Below are positions 1-12,340 of a stretch of DNA of 64,000 bases, piece after piece. Each line of letters starts with the position of its first letter. The stretch's first letter is position 1. Made by a program: the position numbers and the translations under genes. This DNA is from Acridotheres tristis (lineage: Eukaryota; Chordata; Aves; Passeriformes; Sturnidae), in NCBI GenBank assembly GCA_037013685.1, contig CM072885.1, positions 22,906,125 to 22,970,124 of the forward strand. The letters run 5' to 3'. Under the pieces are notes generated by a model. That model saw nothing but the letters and a program-made list of their open reading frames with translations. It was not told where the DNA came from and did not search any database.

Positions 1-3000
1 TCTGGAAAGAAAAAATTCCTTGGTACTACTGCATGAAGAATATTTTCTTTCCTGAAGGCTCAAATATATAGGCTTTTGGTCTTCTGATTTTTGACTATGC
101 CCAGACATTTAATGGAAGGAATTATTTCTCCCTACAAATCAGTCAGAATAATACCTGGCATGTTTCCTCTAGAATGTCTGGATAATTTACCTGCTTTTTG
201 GGACTCAGTCCAATTTTTTTCTCACTCCATTCCAGATTTTTTTTGTACTATTGGCATTTTCTGGTATAATAGCAAATAATAATAATTCCTTTCACACTGT
301 TTAGCACCTGCAAATCAAGAGTTTCTGGTTATAATTTAGGGAATGCTTTGCAATGCCACATTCCTTGTAATCCGTAAAAAAGCAGAAAAATCAGTCTCTA
401 GAAAAGCCATAAAATGCAAAACACTGAAAAATATCCCTAGAAAAATAGCTGAAGAGCATTTCAAATTTGCTTACAAACACAAATTCTGCAACTGATTCCC
501 TAATGGTACAGATTAATTATATGTCAAAAACTGAAAATATGATTTAATGTAATAAAAATGCCAGTTTTTAATCATGTCATTATGGTGCCTTTTCTCATAA
601 AGACAATGAGCATGTTTCCAAAATAAAATCTATTGTATGATGTTAAGACAGGCGATCAAGAGATCTCCTGTGAAATACAGAGTGTAGTAAACCTGAATAA
701 AGATATAATGGTAATGATATCAAATGCACCAAGGTCATTGAATGCCTTTCAAGATTCTAGTTAATCCCTTTCAAAAAGTGCACTAATCCCAGAAAAATTC
801 TGAATCTCTACAATTGCTTTTCAATATATATCACCTTTTTGTAAAATCAGTATTGTGCAAGCCATTCACAGATCAATTTGAAAACAAATACTGAGGTTTA
901 CGCAGTTTATTTGTTCTAATGATTTAAGATAATGAATTTCATTATATTAAAAATTGAATGGAAGAAGTATCTGTTTTCATCCCAGAATAACATTGTTTTA
1001 GGGAAAAAGAAGCTTGTGGGTTTCTTTGGGGTGTAAAAAAATGCATTTATAAATGTTAGTCACAGATAAGTTTTCTTAGTAGTTTCAGGAAAGAAATAGT
1101 GTTCTCATACCATTAAATTATATTTGTCTAGGTTTTAATATTGAAACTCATGAGCATAAGAGCAGAAAAAGAAATTTAGAATTTTTTTTTATTGGAATAA
1201 ATGGGATTTCACATATCCAAAATACAGACTCTAGAATAAGGAAGTTTTAATCTGGAAAGATGAATGCATGTTTAAGTTTGCTATTTATGCCATCACGTGT
1301 TGTCAGGAGACATAGTCTCCCCCACCACTAACCCTTAATTTTTTTTTGTATTGCATTATCATTCTCAGTTGCGTGGCTCTGGTTCTATACTACACTCAAC
1401 TATTAGAAATTAGATTTCAGCCATCAAATCATTGATTTGCCTTGTCTTGAAATATGTTTCTGGGAATCACTGCTATCCAGGCACAGTAGTTCTGGGAATT
1501 AAACTGAATAGCAGCAGGTCAAATAGGAATATAGGAGTAGAATCCATATCCAGAGCTGTGAGTGCTTCTCTCTTATTTTGTAGAGAGCATCTATTCTGAA
1601 GGTCCTAGGACAGTCAGGATGCAACGATCGGCTTGCAGTATGTATGGGGAAAAACTTCAAGCTTCTTCTAAAGTATAACCAAGTTAATCTATAAACTAAT
1701 TTAATGATGATTGTACATCAGCAGAAAATGCATCATGTAGGACAAATGAATTTTAAATAAGGGTGCCAGAGTCTCTAAGTCCACGATCAGAGACAGGAAG
1801 GATGCACACATTGCCTGTTTCTAACCACTAACATGTCTGACTCTTTGCATAGGGATAGTTTTCTTTGGTTATTACAGAGTCAATCATATGTGCTCTCCAG
1901 GCACACAGAATGAGATATGCTTTCAGCTTTAACTGGCAATACTAAGGACATATCCACTTTGTATTTTGGATGGGGACGAAAGACATTAAGATTAATTTTC
2001 TTGTGGCCAGCATTACTTCTGCTCTCTTCTATATTCATTTTATGACATCCAGGTTCAGCATTTTTCCCTCCAAAACTTTTGAAGATGTGTCTTATTTTAG
2101 CTTCATCTGTAATTATCTCTAACATTAGTATTTTGTATAATATGTTTTATATATTCTCTCTGCATATTATGTTCAGCTTTATGAAATCAAATCAGGCTTG
2201 TTTGCTATGTGATCATGTTGTGTTTGCCTATATTCTATCTCCTGCATTATTTCTACAGCCTTTTAACTCTAATACTCTGCCACAGTGCTTCTAAATCACT
2301 TTATCCCAAAATCAAATTACAAGAAAAAGCTGGAGAGAAAAAAACCCTCTCATTCTACTAGATGATTCTATCTGCTTTTCCTTATAATGCGTTTCAGTTT
2401 TTTAAATTTAGCTCATAGATTTTATAGCTTAGCTGTGTTTTTTATAAATAACACAGATGAAAAATCCTGCATGAATGCAATAGTCTAATTGTGCCTTTAG
2501 AGAAACACAAGTTAAGAATCCAAGAGATAAGCTTCTCATAGGAAAAGTAATCCATTTATTCTGCACTTTTATATTTGTGATTTAACAAATAAATAAATAA
2601 ATAAAACAAAGCTCTTTCAAAGGATTTAGGATATCAAGTAATTTTGTGGCTCACTTATTAAAAGTTCATAACAAATTCAGTTCCCATGAAACACTGTAAC
2701 TTTAGCATTGATATGACTATGAAAGTGTCCCAACATTATCTGTCAGGTAGCAAGTATATCTTTATCTTGCAGAGTAGACTATGTCGTAAGGCATGTTATA
2801 TGAGATAAAACTTGCACACAGGAACAAAAAAAATATTTGAACGATATTGAAATACCAGTAGTAAAAAAGCAAGTAGAATATGTACAGTGTTTTATGTGCA
2901 CACTGCACATTTATATAAACACTTAAGTACTTAATAAAACATAATACAGAATCTATGCATATATACATGCATAGGTATATATATTTGCATGCATTTCAAT

Positions 3001-6000
3001 GCTTTGTAAAAATATTACATGATTCAGGATTTATTAAAATTAGACATCTTCAGTTATTCTGAAAACATTATTCATCTCCTGTATTATTTATTTAGGCTTT
3101 CTGAAGGATTATTTTCTTTGTGCTTCAAATGCAAATTCAGATGCAAATTGTCTCAACAATATGCCAAGATTAGCAGCAACCCCACACAGATTGTGCAGAG
3201 GGAATGAACAATTTTCCCAAAATCCTTAGTATATCCACTTAAATTCAAGCTTTCCCTGGGCTGAATTTTAATCCCAGAAGAGAATTCTCAAGCTGTTTGC
3301 AGTAGCTGATAAAAAGATTTATCTGAGTTATGGTCTCTCTTTTGATTCCACTACCCTACAAATTCTGAACATCTTACTCACTATGTGGAAGACAGCATAA
3401 AGTAATTCAAACTTCCATTAAAACTTACACCATCTTTTTCTTGGCTTCCATGAGTGGGTACTCATCATCCAGCTACTTAATTCTGAGATCCCTCATGCTG
3501 CATAAAATTGCAAAGTATCTTAGGTAATATGCAGTAGCAGAGAGACTCACATGTAAAACTGCTACCATCCTTTTGCTTTCATATTACTACCTGACACCAC
3601 TGCTAAGCCATGGTTTTAGATGTGTAACTCTCTTCATATCATAGAGAGGAGACACATACAAGTCCTTGCTTCTTTTGACTAATAACACAAAGTTGTTAAA
3701 TCATCTCACATTGTAGTCTTGCCCATAACTTCATTTTTGTTGTTTTTAATGTACCCAGATGAATCCAGTCAATGGCTCTTAAGTATCTGCAGTAATGTTT
3801 ATTAATACTTAAGCAATGACAAAATGCCACAACATTAAAACGGTTTTGAATTTATTAGGCCAAATCCCTGATTTTAGGGTTTTGGGTTTTTTTCTACAGG
3901 CTACTTGTGATGCAGGGAAGAGGATGCAAGGGGAACAAGCATTCCTAGCCAGATGGGTTCTTGTGGAATGTTAACTCAACTTCAGGCGGTTTTTAGTTAC
4001 TCAAAAAAACCACAGTGTACAACCAAGAGAAAAAACAAAAAACCACCAAAGCCAGAACACAAAACCCAACACATTTATCCTTTAAGATCTTATTTCACTT
4101 AATTCTTCCACAACTCAAAATTAGTTTTTGAATATTTCTGAAAGTCATGGGAGGTAAGAAATTTGGAAAATATATATTCTTACCTATACATCAATTAAAA
4201 CCAGAAACCGTTGCCCACAACTGACTAGTGTGGTTTCCTACATAAAATTTAAAAATGTGATAGCAATTGAAGGGGAAAAGCTGAGTAAAAGTTTCTTTTA
4301 TATATTACTGAATTATTCTCTATTTGAACTGTAGTGAGTATTCCTCCGAGTTTGTACATGCATGTTTGCCAGAGTAGGTGATTTATGTTAATATGGATTT
4401 AGTTTTGTACATATAATAAATTTATAATTACTTCAAGCCAAACATGTATTCATTGCTGTAGGAATACAGTAATTTAAATGTAATTGAATTATACAGATCC
4501 TGTTTCAGCCAAAGTCAATTGAGTCAGTAGTAGTTGACTGTGATGGTTGGATCTGGTTCAGTTAGGTGAAGATAATAAGGATGAAAGTAACCTCTGCAGT
4601 CTGGAGAGGATGAGAACCTCAGATCACAGTGCTTTCAATCACCATCTCACCCTTGGAGACTCAACAGTACTGAATACTAGACTCTTAATAATTCATTTAC
4701 TTAGTGGCACTGTCTAATGTGAACTGCACGGTGATGTAAGCTTGGCTTTTGGAACAAAATTTGCACTGCAACTACAAAGAAATCTTTTCCCAGTGCACCA
4801 AAGTGCTGTTCTTTACAAAACAGCATTTACCTTTGAAATCAGCATTTCTTTTCACCAGAGTTTTTGCAAGTTGAATGTATTTTCTTTTCTTCTTCTTTTT
4901 TTTCTAATATGAGAATTCTGAAAAATTTAGACTTTTCTTTTCTGCTCTCTCTATTTCCTTCTTCTTATTTTTTTTCTTCAGCTTTGTGCCATTTCAGTTC
5001 TCTAATTATTTTAATTCTTTCCTTTCTTGGAAAGATGAGTAAATGTATAGGAAACATAACTACTAGTGCCAAGTCAAGAGAGATTACCAAGTCAGAAGAG
5101 ATGAAACAACCCAGTGGATTGAATTCAGACACTGACCTTCTCACCCTCTGAGGTCCTGAACATATGCTTTGTGGAGCATAACCTTCTACACAAAGCTAGG
5201 TTTACCAACTGCCCTCTCTTATAAAATGAAGACACAAAATTCAACAATCCTGCTATACAAAATAGCAAGTTGCTCCCTGACTTTCATTGGATATTCCTTT
5301 TCTGTATCTTCAAAGACCTCAGTAGTAGTACTTTTTGCCACAACACAGCACTAGAAGCTTTATTTGGGACAATGATGAACTATGTTCACTAATTTCTTGT
5401 CCAAGTCAATGCTCCCCTAGAACCTTCTACTCTCTATCTCTAAAAATTCTTTCTTCCTGCATATTTTTTTCCTGCATTTGATAAGGCTATACAATGTTTT
5501 TCAGGTTTAGTTGTGAATTGTGTTCTTCTTTCCGATATTATATAGAATGGAGGATACATCTCCCACTTTTTTTTTCCGTTACAGAACAGAACATTGCAAG
5601 ATTATCTGAGGAGTTAGGCATGTCCAACTGTATTGTTATCTGTACATAATTAAGAGATCATCTTAGTATGTTCAGTGTTTATCTCACTTTGTTAAGTGAG
5701 ATAAAATGCATATTTGGAGTGAATAGTTCTGTTTTACAGTGCTTCCTGGACTCTGGAAACAGAAATGTCCTGAGTAATCATGATCCCACAGAGTGCACAG
5801 TAACATCTAACAGCCCAGAGATTTAAAGCTGCTCACCAGAAGAGCCTGAAGAAGGGCTCAGGTCTCTTGACTTCTGTTTGCTATGGAATATGTATAAGCT
5901 CCATTATTAGGCAATTATGCTGCTAAGATATAATGTGAATATACGTACATATGCTCTTTGAATTTATGATCAAACCACTCTTACCTAGAGACCTAGAAAT

Positions 6001-7995
6001 TAAATGCATTCTTAGAAAAGAAATCTCATCATACAGTTCAATATTATCTTTGAAGTCTAACACATTAAGAGGAGTTTTAGAAGAACTTTGAACCCTCAGA
6101 CCTTTTTGTTCTCTTCATACAATTTATTCAGCTTGACAGTTTTCACTTTTTTCCCTAGTATTTATCTGCTGTTTTAAATGCAGTAGAAATAGAGAAAGAT
6201 ATATGAAAAGATGGGAGAAGAGAGAAGTCCTTTCTCTGTGAGCTAAACAGAGGGGTGGATCATCAAATTATGAAGCCATTGCACTTAGGTACTGAGAATG
6301 TTCTCTGTCCTACTAAACGGGAAGAACTCCTCCCTGCCTCAAATCCCCACCCCTATATCATGTACATATTCATACTGAAATTGCAAAATAAACATACAAC
6401 TGTGTAGCCCTGGAGAGATTTGGGAAATTTAGAAGAGGATGTTCGCTGAGGGAGAAAACAAAGCTGACCCAGTCAAAATTTCCCCAACACTACCAGGAAA
6501 GCTCTTTATGCAGGTTAATTCTATTGGCCAGCAGGTATGCACGGTAAGTTTGTCCCATGCTGGATCTGTAAATGCCAGAAATTCTACTGACTGCAGTGGA
6601 TATGTTGCTTTTCCCTCCAGCACTGTCAGAAAAATCCGTTCCCCTCCTTGTTTTCTGACGTATAAGGGCCCAGTTGTAAGAGGTTGTAATTAGAAGGGAG
6701 AAATGAAGGCAGCACTCTTATTTGACCCTCTAGTTCTCCACTGAATAATTTTCTGATTTTAATACTTAAAAGTTAAAGAAGGAAATCTCTGGTCATCTGG
6801 CTACATTAAAAATTTCATTCTTCAGGTAAACTGTTAGGATAGGGAGGAAGTTACTGGGACATGTCATGAAAAATTATGAAGTTATCTATTCCTTAATAGA
6901 AGACAATATGAATTTTACATTTTAGCCACTTTGTTATCCTGCATCTGTCAAAGAAATAAAAAATGTATCAAATGTAATGCTGGTTATGAACTGCCAAATA
7001 TTACTGCAGACCATTACAGCTTCTGCAGAATCCATGAAAAAAATCTGTCATGAAGAAAAATCTTTCTGAGATTTGTTTCTTCAGGCAAAAACATAATTGA
7101 TTTTTAAGTAGTTTAGAGAAAAAATGCTAAAAATACTGCTTGTTTTCAAATGATCACAGCATGTTTGTTAGAAATATAGTCTTGAATAAGGAAATAACAC
7201 TTTAAGCAGCTTGCAAATAACATATTAGTCACATTTCAATAAAATCTATGTTTGATTCTTATTAATTTTCCAGTTCACTTTGGGGTCCTAATGAAATTCT
7301 TTGGTATTTAATTTTAATCTGGGAACTGAATTTTCAGAATGACACTGAATTTTATGATGTTATAAAATTGGCTTTGTAAAGCATTCATTCTGATTTTAAA
7401 GCTTCAATCAAGTTCCAGTTTCAGCATCATTTTTGTTATATTTACTGACATGTTTGCAATTACCAATGCTTGCCCTATAGATTATGTCTCAGAAAGGGCC
7501 ATTGTAAGACATTTTTGTCCATACAAAGATGTCATATTTCAATGAGCCAATGGCAGAACGTAACTTATTTTGAGTAATGGCACAAAATTCTTGGCCGTTA
7601 ATATGTAGAGACAAATTTTTTTCATCATTTGAGAACAGAAGAGCAATTCTTTGCTGCAAAAATAATTTCTTTGCTATACACTGTGAAAAGAAGCAGGTAC
7701 TTTAGCATGCTTGCCAATCTGTGAAAGACTGAAATACCTATAGTTTTGTGACATTGTGCAAAGAATTGTTCTGTTTATACCTGGATGTAAAATGTCTTAG
7801 CTGACAAATTAAGCACTGCTTCTCTTGAAAAAAAAAAAAAAAAAGTTGGATAAAAGATTATATACATTAGCAAACAAAGTAATAAAAAGATGGTATTTTG
7901 CTGGAAGTTTTTCAGTATTGCTACTGAGAGTTGCATTTGCTGTCCAATAGACCTGCCACTTGTTTTGAAACTTTAGGTGAAACAGGGCTGACAGA
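1..7995. other. AT-rich non-coding stretch, no gene recognised
   Basis: I see no gene or recognisable transposon here. All open frames are short (under about 100 codons), rich in Phe, Leu, Ser and Lys, and lack splice-site or codon-use support. Minor simple repeats include an (AAAT)n run near 2587-2605 and a 17-base poly-A near 7828-7844. One frame at 6439-6693 stays open for 84 codons in a less AT-rich patch, but it has no recognisable domain. This is consistent with intergenic or intronic vertebrate DNA. Ancient decayed repeats could be present that cannot be seen by eye. Confidence 0.6.
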
Positions 7996-8712
7996 GTGTC
8001 TGTTGAGGGTTGAATTTTCCCTTTGCTTTCTGTGGAATTTTTCCCATTGTTATGCTAAGTATTTGTGGCTACACCTTAGTAGTAATAGTTTTCTCTCGAA
8101 GCGGGGTGGGGACAGGGGGACACTGGAAAAGGAAAGGTGGGACAGGGGGGCCTGGGCTCCCTCTCGCGCTCTCTCACTCACTTGTGGAGTCGGAGGAAGA
8201 CGGCCGAGGCATCCTAGCATCCTCCCTGCCACCCCAACGCCAGGAGCCACATTCCCTGCTGTCAGACATCGCCCTGCTGCCTTCCCGCTTCACCCTACTA
8301 CCTCCGGGCACTGTGCCGAGCACCACGACCGGCACCGTGAGGGGGGAGCGGCTCCTCCATCCCTCTCAGCCCTGGGCCGCTGCCGCCATCCCCCAGCCCC
8401 TTCAGCTGCGGGCCCTGCCCTGCCCACAGCACCGGGAACTGAGCGCAGGGAGAGAGGCCTTGGCCAAAAGGGACTGGAACTGAGCTACACTGTTCTGTTT
8501 TGTTGTCAATTTTTATAGCTGTTGTTTCTTTTGTTTGCCTTGTTAGATATATTAGTAAAGAACTGTTATTCCTACCTCCCATATCTTCTGCCTGAAAGCC
8601 TCTGATTTCAAACTATAATAATTGGAAAGGAAGGGGTTGCACTCTCCACCTCAGGGAAGAGGTTCTTGCCTTTTTCTTAGCAAATACCTGTCTTTCAAAC
8701 CGAGACAGTGTC
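7996..8712. repeat. 5-bp target-site duplication GTGTC around the solo LTR
   Basis: GTGTC occurs at 7996-8000 directly before the TG of the LTR and again at 8708-8712 directly after its CA. The perfect match fixes both ends of the element and marks a genuine integration followed by LTR-LTR recombination. Confidence 0.85.
8001..8707 (+). mobile_element. Solo LTR of an avian ERV, probably ERVL-type
   Basis: The element begins TGTTGAGGGT and ends CCGAGACA, the TG...CA form of a retroviral LTR. It is flanked by a perfect 5-bp target duplication, GTGTC, at 7996-8000 and 8708-8712. Five-base duplications are typical of ERVL (class III) elements. The 8100-8470 part is strongly GC-rich against AT-rich flanks. 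The 8470-8600 part, with a Val-Phe-Cys-like T-rich stretch and a TTAGTAAAG near 8550, resembles the 3' end of avian ERVL LTRs. No internal retroviral sequence adjoins it, so it is a recombined solo LTR. Open frames at 7931-8518 and nearby are by-products of the GC-rich composition. Boundaries are well supported; the class rests on duplication length and general resemblance. Confidence 0.85.
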
Positions 8713-11222
8713 TACTTCCATCTTGCTCTGCATGCATTGTGTGTCGCTCAATAGAGGCTGGGTGAATGCAACAAAATAATTTCTATGAGTGTTTGCCTGA
8801 GTTTGAATTAGTTTCTTTTCTTCTTATACTTTTTATCTTTCCAGGAGAGATATGTGTGCATTGCATGGATATTTGCAGAAAAGTATATTTTGTGGGGCTA
8901 TTCCAAGTTTATATGCAAGTACATTTTATATACATCAGTAAACCATTTCAGAAAACAGAGTATGAGTTTCCATACAATACAAGCACAGCAATGATTGAAT
9001 GAATGAGGATGAACAGGCTGGTGAAAAGTATATGCAATTACACTTCATGGATGAGAAGAGAGAAAATAAATCCCATCATTTCAGGCATGTTGCTTCAGGT
9101 AAATCTAGTAGTAGTAAAGTCCCATTAGGTTTTCAGTCTGCCACCACTTCCTATGTCAAATTTTCTCTGTGGCAGACTTAAAACCTTAGTGATTTACAGT
9201 ACTAATTTCTCCTTTTATAGTCATGCTTTTGTAATTAGGGATCAGACATCATGCAGTGTGACTGTAGTGGCCAGACACAACTAAGCAACAGCTCAGCTTC
9301 CTAGCACCTACTGTTGAAATTAATAAACCATACATATTATCTCATAAAAAATAGAAGTTACAGAGACAAACCTTTCCTATCCAGTTATCAATCTTCTTTT
9401 CACTTGAATACTCTCAGAAAAGAACAGCCTACCCTTGCCTTTGCTGGAGAAGAAATCTCATGCTTACAAAAATCACTTTTAGATAGGTGGAGGAGGGAAG
9501 GGTCTGAGAACAGATGCCAGAAGACTAGAAATAAGAGTGGCAATAAGAAATAAAATACAAGTGATAACCTTTAGGAGAAAGAAATATACAACATATACTT
9601 GTTATAATAGAATCAAGCTATAAAAAAACCATACTGTTAAGGTAGGTTGGAAATTAATGAGTAGCAATAAGACTTTGGTTTTCATAAGAGAATACATTAA
9701 ATAACATATCAAAAGATCAGTGTGATCAGGTGATCAGTGTGATCCAGAGATGATGTTGAGAAAAGAGTGTAAATTGCTGTCAGTTATCTGTTCAGTAAAT
9801 CTAGTAGTACAGGTTTTGTCATATATAAAATAAAATGTTAGTCTTATATGAAGGGTAGTGACCCTTTTTTCCTACAAATTGTAATTTCATTTTCTTTCAG
9901 ATATCTTCTCCTATAAATCTTTCACTAAAGTCCATGTTAAGCTTTCCTAAAGACAGATTTTTTTTCCTAGTCTTCCTCATACCTCTTCCTCATCCACATC
10001 TGCTCTGTATGTCTGATATTTCTGGATGAAGCTTTGCCTGGCACAGTACTGATCTACTCATTTTCTAGTATTTTGGAGAACAAATCATCAACTCTATTCA
10101 TATTTATCACACAAACGAGAAAGACCCACGTAGTGAAGGAGTTGGGTTTATTTTTTTCCAACACATTTGCACAGCCCATTAGTTATGTCTTCTTTAATGT
10201 AGCTCAAATCCCTCATTTGTTTAATCTTATCAAAATAAATGATTGCTTATTTTTCAACTTATTACTCAGAGGTCTATGATAAAACCCACGGAGCATTGTT
10301 CTTTTACGACATAGATTACCTAATATACTGATTGATTTGGGGCTGGTTGAATTTCTGACTCTACCCAAAACAAAGTGATTAAATTCCTAGATTAATGCTG
10401 AAGTGTTAAAGGAAGTAATTTATTTATGTATCGTTTGTTTTATCAAATAAGCTTTCTGGTATTCAAAATTTCCATCTGTTCTAGATCTTCTTTGGTTTCC
10501 TTTCTAACATTCACATACTATTTGCTAGCTTTTAAAATACCCTGAAATCTAGCTTAGAATTTTGAAATCAACTCCCAGATTTTGAGCTGCAAACCTAAGT
10601 ATTTCTTTTACACATTTGATTTTCTTTTCTCCATATGTAGCACAATGAAACAATAGAGTGCATTGGATTAACAGGAAAAATAAACTTTCAAGAATGCAGA
10701 GTTCACCATTCTGTAAAAATGCATAATTTCTCTGTAATCAGTTAACATGAGCATATCATCACAGTCTATTCAATAGACTTTGCTATATTTTTACCACACA
10801 AATATTTGTTCACACTTGTCAATCACAGCTTGATTTTCCAGTCTGTGAAGACAGACTATTGAGATACCATATTTTTGAAAGCTCTTCTTATCCTACTGTA
10901 ACAAAAAAAATACTTTGGCTTTTACTCAGCTCTGTCATTGGAAGTTTCCTGCATTAACCTTATGTCGGTGCTGCTTTCATGACTTCAGGCTTTTAATGAA
11001 AACTGGTAACATCCTTATGTATTCCCTAAGACAGCTGGAAGCACAGTAATCACAGGTGTACAAGGGCAGTGAAATGACAGAACTAGTGTGTGCACCCTCT
11101 TGGTTTCCTCCATCATGTGAATTAATATCCGAAGAACTACAACTTAAAAATGTAGTGCTTGGCACACTTAATTCATATAGTCTCTAATCTTTACCAAAGG
11201 TCTAGAGGAGAATGGGTATATT
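8713..11222. other. AT-rich non-coding stretch
   Basis: No gene or clear transposon is seen. Open frames are 60-80 codons and unsupported. A 17-bp unit starting GATCAGTGTGATC is repeated in tandem at 9715-9748. Nothing else stands out. Confidence 0.6.
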
Positions 11223-11228
11223 GAGAAG

Positions 11229-11597
11229 TGTGGACACACACATTTAGAGAGCTAGGGAATTACAGTTTGGAAATTCTTTTTCAGGCCTGAGTTTCTCAGG
11301 CTGATAAGCTGACTATAGCTTCAGTTAGGGAGGAAGCCTCCCAAGGTGATAATATGGTGAAAAACAGAGTGGAATTCATAATAAAGATTAACATCTGGTG
11401 TCTTTCCCGTGGAATACATCCTGAGGTACTATCCCATGGATGTTTTTCCCAATTGTCCAATGAGCTACTGTCCTGTCCTAGCTGCATGTAGCATGCTTTA
11501 AATATGGGCTGTCAGTACAATAAAGTTGACCTTTTTTCCCTAAAGAGGTCCATGTGTGTTGCTGTCCTTTCTCTCTCTTTTTAGCGCAGTGACAACA
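11229..11597 (+). mobile_element. Solo LTR, short ERVK-like (class II) type
   Basis: This 369-bp segment starts TGTGGACACA and ends GTGACAACA. It is flanked by GAGAAG (11223-11228) and GAGTAG (11598-11603), a 6-bp target duplication with one mismatch, as expected for alpha/beta-like (class II) ERVs. Internal signals are in the right order: a CCAAT box near 11456, a TATA-like TTTAAATAT at 11497-11505, and an AATAAA polyadenylation signal at 11519-11524. A CT-rich U5 with CTTTCTCTCTCTTTTT follows. The very short TATA-to-AATAAA distance suggests a short R region, like alpharetroviral LTRs. No internal sequence remains. Confidence 0.75.
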
Positions 11598-11648
11598 GAG
11601 TAGGATAACATTGAGTAGCCTAAAAAAATATGACTTCATTTAATCACT

Positions 11649-12334
11649 TGACATGGTTTGCCGTTTGCCCACTCAGACTAAGGCAGCCCCGCTAGCTCTG
11701 GGGCGAACCTGTGCCAAGAGTGGCCTCTTCCCAAGATCCGGGGAACTCAGGATAGAGGTAGAGCTCCAAGCTCTTGCTGTGGTGGCACCAGTCCGAAGGA
11801 GAGTAAAGAGCACGGGAGAGTCCTCTTGTAGATCCAAGGGTAAGGTTTATTGGAAAGGGATAGGAAACCAACCGGGGTCAGGGAGGAGGAACCACAAAAG
11901 GCAGGGAGAACGCTTGTACAACAACTTAAACAGGGGTCCTCCCCCATGGGAGGGTACAACTCGCCAACAAATCAGAGTAGCCCGGGGGTGTAACACAAGG
12001 CGGGGCTAGAACTGCACTTAACCAATAAGGGAAGAACATAGGCGGAGACCACACAACATGACCAATGGTATACATAGGAGGAGATGATGAACACTGAACA
12101 TTCTGGAAGAAAGGGAGGGGCCAAAGGGGATTGACAACTGCTTGGGATGGGATTAGGGTGACAGGCAGGGAAGAATCTGGAACTATAGGAAGGGTTTGGG
12201 GATAACAGACAAGGGTGGAGACTGGAAGGAGTGAGACTAAAACATGTTAAACTGGGGGGTACAACCTAGGAAGGAAACATTAAGAAACTGGGTATAACCT
12301 GAATTAACACGAAACAAAACAATACACCGTAACA
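11649..12334 (-). mobile_element. Solo LTR on the minus strand, ERVK-like
   Basis: On the plus strand the element starts TGACATGG and ends CCGTAACA; on its own strand it therefore starts TGTTACGG and ends CCATGTCA. A perfect 6-bp duplication, ATCACT, lies at 11643-11648 and 12335-12340. The minus-strand polyadenylation signal AATAAA is at 11846-11851. An inverted CCAAT box lies near 12061 (plus-strand CCAATGG). At 686 bp it is long for a class II LTR but within range. The 118-codon open frame at 11653-12009 and its antisense partner are incidental. No internal retroviral DNA adjoins it. Confidence 0.85.
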
Positions 12335-12340
12335 ATCACT

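Noticed and set aside
7931..8582. 195-codon frame and overlapping frames on both strands
   Set aside because: The frame straddles the 5' boundary of a solo LTR and follows its GC-rich part; no domain is recognisable.
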